Below are positions 51,009 through 60,812 of a DNA stretch of 64,000 nt, one piece after another. Within the stretch, counting starts at the first letter, position 1. Each line of letters opens with the position of its first letter. The notes beneath the pieces are model-generated. The model was not told the DNA's origin. It worked only from the letters and a program-made list of their open reading frames with translations, and did not search any database. The translations under genes were made by a program, and so were the position numbers. This DNA is from Paenibacillus elgii NBRC 100335 (lineage in GTDB: Bacteria; Bacillota; Bacilli; Paenibacillales; NBRC-103111): positions 27,713 through 91,712 of the forward strand of contig NZ_BIMB01000027.1 in the NCBI RefSeq assembly GCF_004000865.1, written 5' to 3'.

Positions 51009-51932
51009 CTATGGCTGCGGGTTTGAGTTGTCTTCCTTGGCCGTCGTCTCCTGCGGAGCGGGTTGATCATTTTGCCGCGAACGCCTCATTCTGGATTTGA
51101 TCCATGTCCAGCCGCCGGCAAGCAGGGCCACCACAATAACCCATCCTTTTTTCAAAAAGAGCGCAATCATGGCCAGCAGTCCGACTTTTTTGGCAACGGC
51201 CAGCCCGGCACCGCCCAAGATAAGGCCCGATAGACCGTATTCCGCTATTTTGTCCTTCGATGCGTCGAAGTCCTCGTACCGCTGGCCTTGTTTTGCGGCA
51301 ATTTTGGGAATGATCTGACTGGCCAGCAGCTCCTGGTCCTTCGCGCGATGCGCCGGGTCGGAGATGAGAACAACTGAGATGTAGCCCGTTCGGGTCAGCA
51401 TGCGGACGTTATAGTTCACAAGCGCTTCCTTCTGCGCATTCTGGGCGGCAATCGACCAGGTAAGGTTGTGCGTCTTCTCGTCGTAAAAAGGCTTCACGTC
51501 CCATCCGGTCACTTGCAGCTTGTTCTCATCCGGCACCTGCTTATTCTGTTCTTCCGTTCCTTCCCGGTAGCTCTTGAGAATCGCATCGGCGTTCAAATCT
51601 TTTTTTTCTTCATCTTTAATATGTCCGGTATCGATATATTCCAGAATGACTTCCCACTGCTCCTGCTCGTTGACGGGGAAGATGCTGCCGATTTCTTTGC
51701 CTGACGGAATATCCTTCGAATCCTTCAACAGCTTGCGGGTGTCGTCCCCGTTCAGAAAAACGAACGGAGCGCCTAAATCCAAGGTGGCCACCGTCCCGAG
51801 GTCGACCTTGGTCCCCCCTTGAATCCAGCGGTAGCTGCTGGTCCCTTTTGCTCCTTCGCCCTCAGCCGACGCTTGTCCGGCGACAAGCCCCAGCGAAAGC
51901 AGAAAAATCAAAGCAAGACGTAATGTTTTCAA
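51009..51932 (-). CDS. DUF2167-family membrane protein
   Basis: About 307 residues. Signal peptide KTLRLALIFLLSLGLVAGQASA, then the DUF2167 pattern: YRWIQGGTKVDLGTVATLDL, PFVFLNGDDTRKLLKD, VTGWDVKPFYDEKTHNLTWS, VNYNVRMLTRTGYISV. Two helices near 225-275 and a Gln/Asn/Pro tail end it. TTG 51932 is chosen because GGAAGGG lies just upstream and the signal peptide begins there. Function of the family is unknown. Confidence 0.82.
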   Translation of the reverse strand: MKTLRLALIFLLSLGLVAGQASAEGEGAKGTSSYRWIQGGTKVDLGTVATLDLGAPFVFLNGDDTRKLLKDSKDIPSGKEIGSIFPVNEQEQWEVILEYIDTGHIKDEEKKDLNADAILKSYREGTEEQNKQVPDENKLQVTGWDVKPFYDEKTHNLTWSIAAQNAQKEALVNYNVRMLTRTGYISVVLISDPAHRAKDQELLASQIIPKIAAKQGQRYEDFDASKDKIAEYGLSGLILGGAGLAVAKKVGLLAMIALFLKKGWVIVVALLAGGWTWIKSRMRRSRQNDQPAPQETTAKEDNSNPQP

Positions 51933-52146
51933 TCCAATCCCTTCCTTTTGTCGGTTCTTTGTTAGGACATACTTTCCTTTTATCGGATCGGTGAACAATA
52001 AATTAATAAATCTAAAAGAAATTTAATAATAAAATATTTATCCGCTATGGTATCGCGCAGGCCCACTCGATTCTCAACCTGGCGTTTGCCCCATATTTTT
52101 CGGCGGCAAGGGCATAATAGCGTCGACGAAAGGAGGGATAGCATAG

Positions 52147-52293
52147 ATGAGAGACGACTTGACCGGCGATACGGAAGCCTGGCTGAACAAGCTGCACGAA
52201 ACGCAGGAGAAGGATGAGAAAAACCGGGAGCATCAGGGGAAAGGCCATCCCGGGAAGCAGCTGCCGACAAAGCGGAAAAGCAACCAAGACTGA
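52147..52293 (+). CDS. Small charged protein, 48 residues
   Basis: Begins at ATG 52147, nine bases after a perfect AAAGGAGGG, and ends just before a terminator. Sequence opens MRDDLTGDTEAWLNKLHE and continues with mixed-charge residues (EKDEKNREHQGKGHPGK); no membrane helix. Hydrophilic proteins of this kind in Bacilli are often sporulation or stress proteins, but I do not recognise a family. Confidence 0.65.
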   Translation: MRDDLTGDTEAWLNKLHETQEKDEKNREHQGKGHPGKQLPTKRKSNQD

Positions 52294-52303
52294 TTCCGTA
52301 CCT

Positions 52304-52337
52304 AAAGCCCGCCGGAAGCAACGCTCCGTCGGGCTTT
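52304..52337 (+). terminator. Terminator after the 48-residue protein
   Basis: AAAGCCCG (52304-52311) pairs with CGGGCTTT (52330-52337), with an inner CGGA / TCCG. Confidence 0.8.
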
Positions 52338-52472
52338 GCGCTATCGTGGCGTATGGCATGGACATCAGCTTGGTATCAGGCAGTTGTCAGACAGCCATCA
52401 GCCGGTCCGAGCGCAACCTCCTCTCTCTTCGTGGCGTATAATTTTACGCTACCATAGAGAGGGGAAGACGGA

Positions 52473-54089
52473 ATGATGAAGAAAATGGCGCTGCTTGCGG
52501 CAGGAATGCTGTTGGCGGCTGCGGGAACGGCTTCCGCTTATGAAGCGCAGTTGAAGCCGTTTGCGGATCTGGCGCCCAAGGACTGGTCCGAGGACGCCGT
52601 ATACTCCTTGTCGGCGCTCGGGGTGATCGAGGGCTACGAAGACCTGACGTACCGCCCGAACGATTCGTTGTCCCGGGAAGCGTTCGTCAAGCTGCTCGTG
52701 AACGCGGCACGCCCGGATGGCGGGAGCGTTCAGGGCGAAGGGGGCTTGAAGCTAAAGGATGTGCCGGCGGAGCGATGGTCTTATCCTTACATTACCGCGG
52801 CGCTGAACAAGCAGTGGATCGATTTTATGCCGGATGCGTCAGGTGCGCTTCGTCCGGAACTTGCGGTGAAGCGGGAGGAAGTGGCCGCCGCCATCGGAAA
52901 ATATTTGCTGAGCCTGGAAGCATCGGATGTCGCGAAGCGCTGGACGGAAGGTGAATGGACGAAGGAGCGGGAGCTGCGGCGCTTTTCCGATGATGGGGCG
53001 ATAAATCAGAGTCTGGCGCCCTACGTTTATTTTGCCGTCCGCCAAGGGATTATGGAAGGCGATGCGAACGGGTTTCGTCCCGCCAGCTCTTTGACGCGCA
53101 AGGAAGCCGCCGCGACGATGTACCGGCTGCTGAATGCCGGAATCGCGCAGCGAAAGCTTGAGGTGACCGGCTTCTATGCGATTCGTTCATACTCTGCCAT
53201 CCAGCGGATGCCGCTGCTCGATCGCGTCGCGTTCGGCTGGTCCCGTTTATCCTACGAGGGTGCCGGAAGCGCGAAGCTGGATACGAAGTCGACGGAGTAT
53301 CGGTTTCCGGACGGCTGGCAGGAGCCCGTCGATGCCGCTACCCGGGCGAAGCTCGGCAAGGAGCTGATGATCTTCGCAACCGAGCCGCGCGACCGCGTGA
53401 AGGAGTTTCTCCAGGATGCCGCGGCGCGGAAAAGCTTCATCGAATCGCTGAAATCCGTGCTGTCTGAATCGGGAGAGGCGTTCACGGGAATTAGCCTCGA
53501 CCTGGAAGGGCTGAAGGAAGCGGACGCTGCCGCGGACTATGTGGCGTTTTTGCGTGAAGTGAAGGCGGGACTCGGGAGCAAAACGTTAACGGTGGCCGTA
53601 CCGCCGACGTATTACTATAAAGGGTACGACCTGCGTGGAATCGGCGAAGTGGCGGATAGCGTCATTTTGATGGCTTACGATTTCACCCATCAAGATTCTG
53701 GGCTGCCTTCGGCTCCGCTGCCGTTGGTTAGCGATACGGTGAAGCAAGCGCTCCTTTCCGTTCCTAAAGAGAAGCTGGTGCTGGGCATTTCGAAGCAGGC
53801 GAATCAGTGGGTCACGGCGGGAGGGAAGGTGACGCTGGCGCAGCCGGATATCGCGGAGGTGGAGAAGCGGATCGCTTCCCCGGGCATAGCGTTGAACCGC
53901 ACTTATCCTTATTTTCTGAAGCAAATTGCCTTTCAAGACGAGCGAGGCAGCCATACGATCTATTACGAGGATGCGGACAGCATCGCCAAGAAGCTGTGGT
54001 TGGCCAAGTATTACGGGCTAAAAGGCGTCTCGCTGTGGCACATGGGGAATGTGACCGCAGCCGATTGGGACACGATAGCGAAGCGATAA
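52473..54089 (+). CDS. S-layer-anchored glycoside hydrolase family 18 protein
   Basis: 538 residues. Signal peptide (MKKMALLAAGMLLAAAGTASA), then three SLH-type repeats (about 25-210: FADLAPKDWSEDAVYSLSALGVIEGY, LKDVPAERWSYPYITAALNKQWI, YVYFAVRQGIMEGDANGFRPASSLTRKEAA) for wall attachment. The rest is a YaaH/YdhD-type GH18 barrel with GISLDLEGL (catalytic Glu), VAVPPTYYYKG, VILMAYDFTHQ and GVSLWHMGN. Likely acts on peptidoglycan or chitin-like glycans at the surface. A TATAAT word lies at 52437-52442. Confidence 0.87.
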   Translation: MMKKMALLAAGMLLAAAGTASAYEAQLKPFADLAPKDWSEDAVYSLSALGVIEGYEDLTYRPNDSLSREAFVKLLVNAARPDGGSVQGEGGLKLKDVPAERWSYPYITAALNKQWIDFMPDASGALRPELAVKREEVAAAIGKYLLSLEASDVAKRWTEGEWTKERELRRFSDDGAINQSLAPYVYFAVRQGIMEGDANGFRPASSLTRKEAAATMYRLLNAGIAQRKLEVTGFYAIRSYSAIQRMPLLDRVAFGWSRLSYEGAGSAKLDTKSTEYRFPDGWQEPVDAATRAKLGKELMIFATEPRDRVKEFLQDAAARKSFIESLKSVLSESGEAFTGISLDLEGLKEADAAADYVAFLREVKAGLGSKTLTVAVPPTYYYKGYDLRGIGEVADSVILMAYDFTHQDSGLPSAPLPLVSDTVKQALLSVPKEKLVLGISKQANQWVTAGGKVTLAQPDIAEVEKRIASPGIALNRTYPYFLKQIAFQDERGSHTIYYEDADSIAKKLWLAKYYGLKGVSLWHMGNVTAADWDTIAKR

Positions 54090-54106
54090 GCAAGGCGCAA
54101 TAAGGC

Positions 54107-54149
54107 AAAAGGCTGCACGCCTGACGGATCGTCGGGCGGCAGCCTTTTT
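54107..54149 (+). terminator. Terminator of the SLH-GH18 gene
   Basis: AAAAGGCTGC (54107-54116) pairs with GCAGCCTTTTT (54139-54149), with an inner CGCCtGAC / GTCgGGCG stem. Confidence 0.9.
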
Positions 54150-54164
54150 GGCTTGCGTGCGGTT

Positions 54165-54332
54165 AGAGCCGAGCCGGGAGAAGCTTTCCGTCCTGGCACC
54201 GAGATCGACCGCCCGTGCACCGGTATTCAAAGCGCCGTGCGCTTCCAGCCAATTGGCCAGCCTCGCAGGCAGCTCGTCGCGGTAACGGGCGTAGTCCTGC
54301 GAGAGGTTTCCGAAATTCACTTGTTCTTTCAT
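54165..54332 (-). pseudogene. 5' fragment of a class I SAM methyltransferase
   Basis: Starts at ATG 54332 behind GGAGG. The first 56 residues (MKEQVNFGNLSQDYARYRDE ... RAVDLGARTESFSRL) match methyltransferase N-termini, with motif I (VDLGAGTGxFSR) one residue changed. Homology stops at about 54165, where it runs into the terminator of the convergent SLH-GH18 gene. The catalytic domain is missing. Confidence 0.6.
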
Positions 54333-54481
54333 TATATATATCGCCTCCTGAACACAGTCGGCCGAATAAGGAATAACAGGGGTGTTCTCCGAGTCGGTGG
54401 GAAGATCGGGGTGCTTGTTTCGCTACAGGCTCGGCGGGTAAGTAAAGAACGTAAGGCCAGTCAGGAGAGGAGGTTGTTTCC

Positions 54482-54862
54482 GTGCCGTGGAACAAACGAG
54501 ATTATCCGGTCTCCATGAAAAACCTGGAGCCTCGAGTGAGGGAGAAGGCCGTCGACATCGCGAATGCGCTGCTAGATGAAGGATATGATGAAGGGCGGGC
54601 GATTGCCATCGCGACCGCCAAAGCGAAGGAATGGAACGAGGAGCATCCGGAGCATCGGTCGAAGAAGCGCCGCCCCAAGCTCCATGTCGTCCCGCATGAG
54701 GACGGCTGGGCCGTGAAGGAAGAAGGCGGTGCGGTGCGTTATCAAGCAGGCACCAAGCTGGAGGCTGTGGACCGGGCGAAGGAATGGGCTTCCGACGCGA
54801 ATACGAGCGCGATCGTGCACCGCAGAGACGGTACCGTAGAGACGTCGCATAATTATTCCTAG
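54482..54862 (+). CDS. YdaT-like/DUF2188 domain protein
   Basis: 126 residues. The N-terminal half matches Bacillus YdaT (PWNKRDYPVSMKNLEPRVREKAVDIANALLDEGYDEGRAIAIATAKAKEW). The C-terminal half is a DUF2188 domain (LHVVPHEDGWAVKEEGG ... SAIVHRRDGTVETSHNY). GTG start with GGAGG eight bases upstream. YdaT belongs to the general stress regulon of Bacillus; molecular function unknown. Confidence 0.85.
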   Translation: MPWNKRDYPVSMKNLEPRVREKAVDIANALLDEGYDEGRAIAIATAKAKEWNEEHPEHRSKKRRPKLHVVPHEDGWAVKEEGGAVRYQAGTKLEAVDRAKEWASDANTSAIVHRRDGTVETSHNYS

Positions 54863-54888
54863 CCTTTCAGGCTAGGCCGAATACATCG

Positions 54889-55154
54889 AAATTCCTGGTG
54901 ATTCAGGGCGATGCCGGGGATGAGACGTTCTGCCGGGAAAACGTAAAGCGGAACGTCGAGACCTTCGGCGGGCTGGACATTGTGGAGAACAATAGGGGTG
55001 AGCATCTCCGCAGCATCGCCTCGACGACATCTCGCAGAAGCAGCTTGATGAGGAGAAGGTGGCGAAATTTGACATCGCCTCGCCGATGAAGCGGCCCGGA
55101 CAGCCTGAAGAGCTCGGAACGGCCTATGCGTTTCATAACATGCGTATAACCTGA
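54889..55154 (+). pseudogene. Decayed short-chain dehydrogenase (YhdF/Gsp39-like)
   Basis: Fragments of one SDR gene in successive frames: FLVIQGDAGDETFCRENVKR with FGGLDIVENN (NAD-binding region), then LDDISQKQLDEEKVA, and finally SPMKRPGQPEELGTAYAF, the family's C-terminal signature, ending at TGA 55154. The N-terminal Gly motif and the whole catalytic Tyr-Lys core are missing, so an internal deletion and frameshifts occurred. Confidence 0.7.
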
Positions 55155-55197
55155 GAGGGATTATCCGGCGTTCGGTTCGGATAAACCCTCTTTTTTT
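55154..55197 (+). terminator. Terminator after the SDR remnant
   Basis: AGAGGGaTTATCCG pairs with CGGATAAaCCCTCT, followed by seven Ts. It survives from the decayed gene. Confidence 0.85.
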
Positions 55198-55260
55198 ACC
55201 CCATCCTTAGATTGGTTATGTTTGCGGAATTATTAGTATAAACCGTGAACATTATGATCA

Positions 55261-55296
55261 AATAGTATACAATATATAAATGAATAGTGTACAATA
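55261..55296 (+). promoter_or_regulatory. Tandem operator-like words and promoter of pckA
   Basis: AATAGTATACAATA (55261-55274) and AATAGTGTACAATA (55283-55296), 22 bases apart. TATACA (-35) and TACAAT (-10) with an 18-base spacer lie inside them, so a bound repressor would cover the promoter. Similar words form the ppdK dyad at 37091-37130. Confidence 0.55.
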
Positions 55297-55336
55297 AATG
55301 AGAATGACATGAAGACAGAAAGGGTTGGGGCATTAC

Positions 55337-56920
55337 ATGAAAACGACGGAGTACAGCTTCGATACGGCGGCGCTTCTTGCCGGGGGGAACGTTCATTATA
55401 ATTTGCCGGTTCCTGTTTTGGTTCAAGCCGCGTTGAAGCGGCAGGAGGGGGAGCTTGCATCCAGTGGGGCGCTGCGGGCCTTTACCGGAAAATTTACGGG
55501 CCGTTCGCCCAAGGATAAATATATCGTGCAGGAGGCTTCCGTCGACGGCCACATCGCTTGGGGAGCCGTCAACCAGCCGATGGCGGAGCAGCACTTCGAT
55601 CGTTTATTAGCCAAAGCGGCACAATATATGAAGGAACGCGAACTGTACGTGTTTGACGGCTTCGCCGGTGCGGATGAAGAATACCGGCTGCCGATTCGCG
55701 TTGTGAACGAATATGCGTGGCACAATCTGTTCGTGCGTCAGCTGTTTATTCGCCCGACGGCGGAGGAATTGAAGGAGCACCGTGCGGAATTTACGGTGAT
55801 TGCGCTGCCCGGCTTGCAGGCCGACCCTGCCACAGACGGGACGAAATCAGGCACATTCATCGCTGTTTCGATGGAGAAGCGCATCGTGCTGATCGGCGGA
55901 ACGGAATATGCAGGCGAGATGAAAAAGTCGATTTTCAGCGTGCTGAACTATTTGCTGCCTTTCCGCGGCGTGTTTCCGATGCACTGCTCGGCCAACGTCG
56001 GAGACAAGGGCGACGTGGCGCTGTTCTTCGGACTGTCCGGCACGGGTAAAACGACGCTGTCCGCCGACCCGAACCGCCGCTTGATTGGCGACGACGAGCA
56101 CGGCTGGTCGGACCGCGGCGTGTTCAACTTCGAGGGCGGCTGCTACGCCAAATGCATCGGGCTTACCGAAGAGAAGGAGCCGCAAATTTGGAATGCGATC
56201 CGGTTCGGAGCCGTGCTGGAAAATGTAGTGCTGCGGCCGGGCACACAGGAAGCGGATTACAACGACGGTTCCCGCACGGAAAATACGCGGGCCGCTTACC
56301 CGCTTGAATCGATCGCGAACGCGGTGATCCCCGGTACGGCGGGACATCCGGAGACGATTGTCTTCCTGACGGCCGACGCGTTCGGGGTGCTCCCTCCGAT
56401 TGCGAAGCTGACGAAGGAGCAGGCGATGTATCATTTTCTGTCCGGCTATACATCCAAGCTCGCCGGAACGGAGCGCGGCGTGACGGAGCCGGAAACGACG
56501 TTCTCCGCTTGCTTCGGGTCGCCGTTCCTACCGCTGAGTCCGAGCGTTTACGCGGAGATGCTTGGACGCAAGATCGACGAGCACGAAGCCCGCGTCTACC
56601 TGGTGAACACCGGCTGGTCCGGAGGACCTTATGGGGTAGGAAAGCGGATGAATTTGGCGTACACCCGCGCGATGGTCACGGCGGCCTTGGAAGGCAAGCT
56701 GGAGCATGGGGAATTTACCCCGGACCCGGTATTCGGCGTGCTGGTGCCAAGCCACGTTCCCGGCGTACCGGATGAAGTGCTGCAGCCGCGCAGCACGTGG
56801 GAGGACAAACAAGCTTACGACGCTAAAGCTCGGGAGCTTGCCGAACGATTCGTCAGCAACTTCGGGAAGTTCGCAGATGCGCCTGAGGCGGTTCGCGCCG
56901 CTGGTCCTCGTTTGAGTTAA
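55337..56920 (+). CDS. pckA: Phosphoenolpyruvate carboxykinase (ATP)
   Basis: Gluconeogenic enzyme converting oxaloacetate + ATP to PEP + CO2. 527 residues. Kinase-1a P-loop [11 protein letters not shown] (Lys238), metal-binding [18 protein letters not shown] and the RSPKDKYIV and [10 protein letters not shown] substrate segments are all present. Start ATG 55337. The frame is open four codons further to a TTG. Monocistronic, with its own promoter and terminator. Confidence 0.96.
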   Translation: MKTTEYSFDTAALLAGGNVHYNLPVPVLVQAALKRQEGELASSGALRAFTGKFTGRSPKDKYIVQEASVDGHIAWGAVNQPMAEQHFDRLLAKAAQYMKERELYVFDGFAGADEEYRLPIRVVNEYAWHNLFVRQLFIRPTAEELKEHRAEFTVIALPGLQADPATDGTKSGTFIAVSMEKRIVLIGGTEYAGEMKKSIFSVLNYLLPFRGVFPMHCSANVGDKGDVALFFGLSGTGKTTLSADPNRRLIGDDEHGWSDRGVFNFEGGCYAKCIGLTEEKEPQIWNAIRFGAVLENVVLRPGTQEADYNDGSRTENTRAAYPLESIANAVIPGTAGHPETIVFLTADAFGVLPPIAKLTKEQAMYHFLSGYTSKLAGTERGVTEPETTFSACFGSPFLPLSPSVYAEMLGRKIDEHEARVYLVNTGWSGGPYGVGKRMNLAYTRAMVTAALEGKLEHGEFTPDPVFGVLVPSHVPGVPDEVLQPRSTWEDKQAYDAKARELAERFVSNFGKFADAPEAVRAAGPRLS

Positions 56921-56945
56921 GCTTAATTTGGAATACGTCAGCACC

Positions 56946-56985
56946 AGCCTGCAACAACGATTTTATCGTTGCTGCGGGCTTTTTG
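56946..56985 (+). terminator. Terminator of pckA
   Basis: AGCCTGCA-aCAACGAT pairs with ATCGTTG-cTGCGGGCT, followed by TTTTT. Confidence 0.88.
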
Positions 56986-57123
56986 GCGTTCCTTCGTCGC
57001 AGCACCGGACGGCCGCTCTTACTTTAAGTTGGGATTAAGCGACATTTCACTTTTTTTTCACAAACGGGTGCTACATTGAAAGGGGTAATCGAGCTACATC
57101 GAGTTTAGAAAGGAGATACGCGG

Positions 57124-58857
57124 ATGGCGTGGCTGCGCTACAAAAAATGGATCATCGGCGTCCTCGGCCTCTTGGTGGTCGGAGCCGGAACGTATGTGTA
57201 TTTGCAACAGAAACCGAAAAAGTCGGCCGCCAGCGTACAGGAAAAGACGGTCGAGGTTAAAAAAGGGGGAATCCGGTCAACGGTTTCCGGTACTTCTCAA
57301 TTCGAGGCAAGGGACATGCAGAACATTATCGCTCCCGCGGACGGAACGATCAAGACGATGAACCTGACCCGGAACCAGCCGGTTAAAAAAGGCGACGTGC
57401 TGGTGGAAATCGCCGATCCGACGCTTGAAACGAACCTGCAGGAAGCACGAACGAGTCTTCAGCAGACGGAAAATGATTTGAACGATCTGCGGAACCAGCA
57501 GGGGAATATGCGGATTACCGCTCCGATCAGCGGCAAGCTGACGTTGTCCGGCAACCTGGACGCGGGCTCGAACACGACCAAATCGAGCCGCGTGGGGACG
57601 ATTGCGGATCTGTCCTCGTTGACGGTGAAGCTGCCGTTTTTGCTGGAGGATGCGACGCAGTTGAAGAAGGGCGACACGCTCGATCTCGCTCCCGACGGCT
57701 TCCTGCTGACGAAGACGGGAACGATCACATCGGTAGGGACATTGACGAGGTCGGACAGCACCGGCAGCAAGCTGGTCGATGTCGAAGTGACCGTAGCGAA
57801 CGACGGAACGCTGGATGCCGGAATGAAAGTGAAAGGGACGGCGACGATTGGCGGACGCAGCGTCGACTCGCAGGAGAAGGCTGCGCTGGATTACATAAAA
57901 ACCGAGACGGTGTTCGCTGGGGCGAACGGAAGCATCCGCGAACTGAAAGTCAAGTCCGGAAGCCATGTAGACAAAGGCGATCTGATCGCTGTGATCGGTA
58001 GCGACACCCTAAACGGCGATATTTTGAACAAGCAGGCGACGATCGAGCGTCAGAAGGCGACGATTACGAGCCTGGAGGACAAGTTAAACCAATTGACGCT
58101 CAAGGCGCCATTTGACGGGGTATTTTCCACGGATTTTGCCAACAAGAAAACGAATGTACTGGCGAGCTATCCGGTAGGGGCCAAAGTCGAAGGGACGACC
58201 TTGTTCGGCGCGGTGGCCAGCCTCGATTTCATGCAGCTTCCCATTCAGGTCGACGAGCTCGATCTGCCGAGCGTGAAGAGCGGGATGAAGGCAGAAGTGA
58301 CCGTCGATTCGCTGCCAGGGCGCAAATTTGAAGGAGAAGTGACCCAGGTGTCCACGGTCGGAACGACGACCAACGGGGTGACGTTCTACGACGCGGTGGT
58401 GGCGGTCAAAAATACGGGCGACCTGCGCTACGGTATGACGGGAACCGCGAACATTTTGATCCAGGATAAAAAGGACATTCTCGTCCTGCCGATGGAGGCG
58501 CTCCAGCAGCAAAAAGGCAAACGGTTCGTTACCGTGGAAGGGCCCGACGGCAAGCAGGAAGAGAAGGAGATTAAGATCGGCATCCGCAGCAAAACGGATG
58601 TGGAGGTTACCGAAGGGCTCAAGGAAGGCGACAAAGTCGTCGTGCCCGTGCGGCAGCAGCGGCAAAATTTAAGCCAGGCCGATATCGACAGGCTGCGTCA
58701 GCAGTTCCAGGGCGGCCAAGGCGGCGGATTTCCGGGCGGCGGCAATTTCCAGTTCGCTCCGGGCGGTGGCGGCGCAGGAGGCGCGGGCGGCTCAGGCGGC
58801 GGGAATACCGGCGGCGGAAGTCGTTCCAACGGAGGCGGCGGCCAATCCGGCAGATAA
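57124..58857 (+). CDS. Efflux membrane fusion protein (MacA/HlyD family)
   Basis: 577 residues, longer than usual. One N-terminal helix (9-30), then two biotinyl-lipoyl-like segments, one near 60-105 (IIAPADGTIKTMNLTRNQPVKKGDVLVEI) and one near 262-300 (VFAGANGSIRELKVKSGSHVDKGDLIAVI), a coiled coil at about 300-325, and beta-barrel domains. The last 60 residues are Gly/Gln/Ser-rich. It would bridge the MacB-type permease downstream to the wall. AAAGGAGAT precedes the ATG. Heads a four-gene operon. Confidence 0.87.
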   Translation: MAWLRYKKWIIGVLGLLVVGAGTYVYLQQKPKKSAASVQEKTVEVKKGGIRSTVSGTSQFEARDMQNIIAPADGTIKTMNLTRNQPVKKGDVLVEIADPTLETNLQEARTSLQQTENDLNDLRNQQGNMRITAPISGKLTLSGNLDAGSNTTKSSRVGTIADLSSLTVKLPFLLEDATQLKKGDTLDLAPDGFLLTKTGTITSVGTLTRSDSTGSKLVDVEVTVANDGTLDAGMKVKGTATIGGRSVDSQEKAALDYIKTETVFAGANGSIRELKVKSGSHVDKGDLIAVIGSDTLNGDILNKQATIERQKATITSLEDKLNQLTLKAPFDGVFSTDFANKKTNVLASYPVGAKVEGTTLFGAVASLDFMQLPIQVDELDLPSVKSGMKAEVTVDSLPGRKFEGEVTQVSTVGTTTNGVTFYDAVVAVKNTGDLRYGMTGTANILIQDKKDILVLPMEALQQQKGKRFVTVEGPDGKQEEKEIKIGIRSKTDVEVTEGLKEGDKVVVPVRQQRQNLSQADIDRLRQQFQGGQGGGFPGGGNFQFAPGGGGAGGAGGSGGGNTGGGSRSNGGGGQSGR

Positions 58858-58879
58858 CGGCGAAAGGAGGAATCCCGGC

Positions 58880-59599
58880 ATGGAACCGATGATTGAGCTG
58901 AAGCACATTACGAAGGAATATGAACGGGGCGCGGAAAAGCTGCGCATATTGAACGACCTGTCGCTCACGGTGGAGCGGGGGGACTTCGTTGCTATCGTCG
59001 GGCCGAGCGGCTCCGGGAAGTCGACCCTGATGAACACGATCGGCTTGCTGGACGTGCCGACCTCCGGCTCCTACAAGCTGGACGGCGTGGCGACCGAGAA
59101 GATGACGGACAACCAGCTCGCAGAGCTGCGGAATAAAAAAATCGGCTTTATTTTTCAACAGTTCAACCTGCTTCCCAAGCTTACGGCGCTGGAAAACGTG
59201 GAATTGCCCTTGCTTTACTCGGGCGTACCGGCCAGGAAGCGCCGTGAGACGGCGCTTCAGATGCTGGAGCTGCTGGGTATGGGCCAGCGCGGCCATCATA
59301 AACCGAGCGAGCTGTCCGGGGGACAGCAGCAGCGGGTAGCAATTGCGCGCGCGCTGGCGGTGTCGCCGTCGCTGATGCTGGCCGACGAGCCGACGGGAGC
59401 GCTCGATTCCAAGACCGGCAAGGAAGTGCTGGAGCTGATTATCCGGCTTAACGAACAGGGCAATACGATCGTGCTGATCACGCACGATCTGCATATCGCC
59501 GAGAACGCCAAACGCGTGGTGTCGATCCGGGACGGCCTGATCGTGCGTGACGAGAGACTGGCTGAGATTCCGGCCGGAGCGGCGGGTGTAACGGCATGA
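58880..59599 (+). CDS. ABC transporter ATP-binding protein (MacB/LolD type)
   Basis: 239 residues from ATG 58880 (AAAGGAGG eleven bases upstream). Walker A GPSGSGKST at 41-49, Q-loop FIFQQFNLLP, signature LSGGQQQR, Walker B LMLADEPTGALD, switch His in ITHDLH. The MacB-type insert (QLAELRNKKIGF) is present. Overlaps the permease start by four bases (ATGA). Confidence 0.92.
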   Translation: MEPMIELKHITKEYERGAEKLRILNDLSLTVERGDFVAIVGPSGSGKSTLMNTIGLLDVPTSGSYKLDGVATEKMTDNQLAELRNKKIGFIFQQFNLLPKLTALENVELPLLYSGVPARKRRETALQMLELLGMGQRGHHKPSELSGGQQQRVAIARALAVSPSLMLADEPTGALDSKTGKEVLELIIRLNEQGNTIVLITHDLHIAENAKRVVSIRDGLIVRDERLAEIPAGAAGVTA

Positions 59600-60774
59600 G
59601 AACGACGGAACTAATCACCATGGCGCTGCGGACGGTGCTGTCCAATCCGATGCGCACGATGCTCACCATGCTCGGCGTGATTATCGGCGTCAGCTCGGTC
59701 GTCACGCTTGTTGCGATCGGACGTGGCACGTCGGACCAAATCGAGAAGCAGTACGAGAACCTGGGCACGAACATGCTCGTCGTCAACGTGCTGGGGACGG
59801 GGCGGGCGCAGCAGCTCGACTACAACGATCTGATGCAGCTGGAGCAGCTGCCGGAGTTTTCCTCGATCGCCCCGACGATCAATAAAGCGAACTCCAATAT
59901 CAAGTACGACCGGACGCAGGAGAAATATACGGTGACCGGTACGAACGACCGCTATCTCAGCATTATGAAGGGCCAGCTGGAGACCGGACGCTTCATCGTC
60001 GACGCCGATCTTGAATTCCGCAACCCGGTGGCTGTGCTCGGCAGCGAGGTGTCGAAAACGTATTTCGGCACGCTCGACCCGATGGGCGAGCAGATCAACA
60101 TTGACGGCGTCGTCTTCACGGTGGTCGGCAAGCTGAAAAGCAAAGGCACCGGGGCGGGCGGCACATCGATGGACAATGCGGTCTTCGTCCCGCTCACGAC
60201 GGCGCAGCGCACTTTCAAGCTCGGCAATATCCGGACGACCTATATCGATACGCCGACGAAGGAAGACATCTACAAAGCGCAGGATACGATGAAGCAGTAT
60301 TTGACCTATAAATTCAAAAGCGATCAAGGCTTCAATCTCATCAATCAGGATGAGCTGATGAACGCGCGGGTCGCCGCATCGAGCACGCTGACGAATCAGC
60401 TGATCAGCGTGGCCTGCATCTCGCTGCTGGTCGGCGGCATCGGCATTATGAATATTATGCTGGTCACGGTAAGCGAGCGGACGCGGGAAATCGGCATCCG
60501 CAAGTCGATCGGGGCGAAGCGGCGCAACATCCTGATGCAGTTTCTCGTCGAGGCGACGGTCATCAGCGGCATCGGCGGCCTCATCGGGCTGCTGCTCGGC
60601 AGCGGTCTGGCGCTTGTCTGGCCGATGATCAATCCGAGCCAGACGACCAAGCTGTCGATGGATATCGGATTGTATGCGTTCCTGTTCTCCGTGCTTGTCG
60701 GCGTCGTGTTCGGCCTGTACCCGGCGAACAAAGCGTCCAAGCTTCGTCCGATCGATGCGCTCCGCTTCGATTAA
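59596..60774 (+). CDS. ABC transporter permease (MacB/FtsX type)
   Basis: 392 residues: helix 1 (about 10-40, NPMRTMLTMLGVIIGVSSVVT), a periplasmic-core-like extracellular domain (about 50-260), then three C-terminal helices with ISVACISLLVGGIGIMNIMLV and RTREIGIRKSIGAKRRNIL. This is the standard MacB topology. It likely exports a peptide, antibiotic or cell-envelope component with the preceding ATPase and fusion protein. Confidence 0.92.
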   Translation: MRTTELITMALRTVLSNPMRTMLTMLGVIIGVSSVVTLVAIGRGTSDQIEKQYENLGTNMLVVNVLGTGRAQQLDYNDLMQLEQLPEFSSIAPTINKANSNIKYDRTQEKYTVTGTNDRYLSIMKGQLETGRFIVDADLEFRNPVAVLGSEVSKTYFGTLDPMGEQINIDGVVFTVVGKLKSKGTGAGGTSMDNAVFVPLTTAQRTFKLGNIRTTYIDTPTKEDIYKAQDTMKQYLTYKFKSDQGFNLINQDELMNARVAASSTLTNQLISVACISLLVGGIGIMNIMLVTVSERTREIGIRKSIGAKRRNILMQFLVEATVISGIGGLIGLLLGSGLALVWPMINPSQTTKLSMDIGLYAFLFSVLVGVVFGLYPANKASKLRPIDALRFD

Positions 60775-60812
60775 GTTTGACATCCGGTTTTTACCAAAGG
60801 AGGAAGCAGCTT

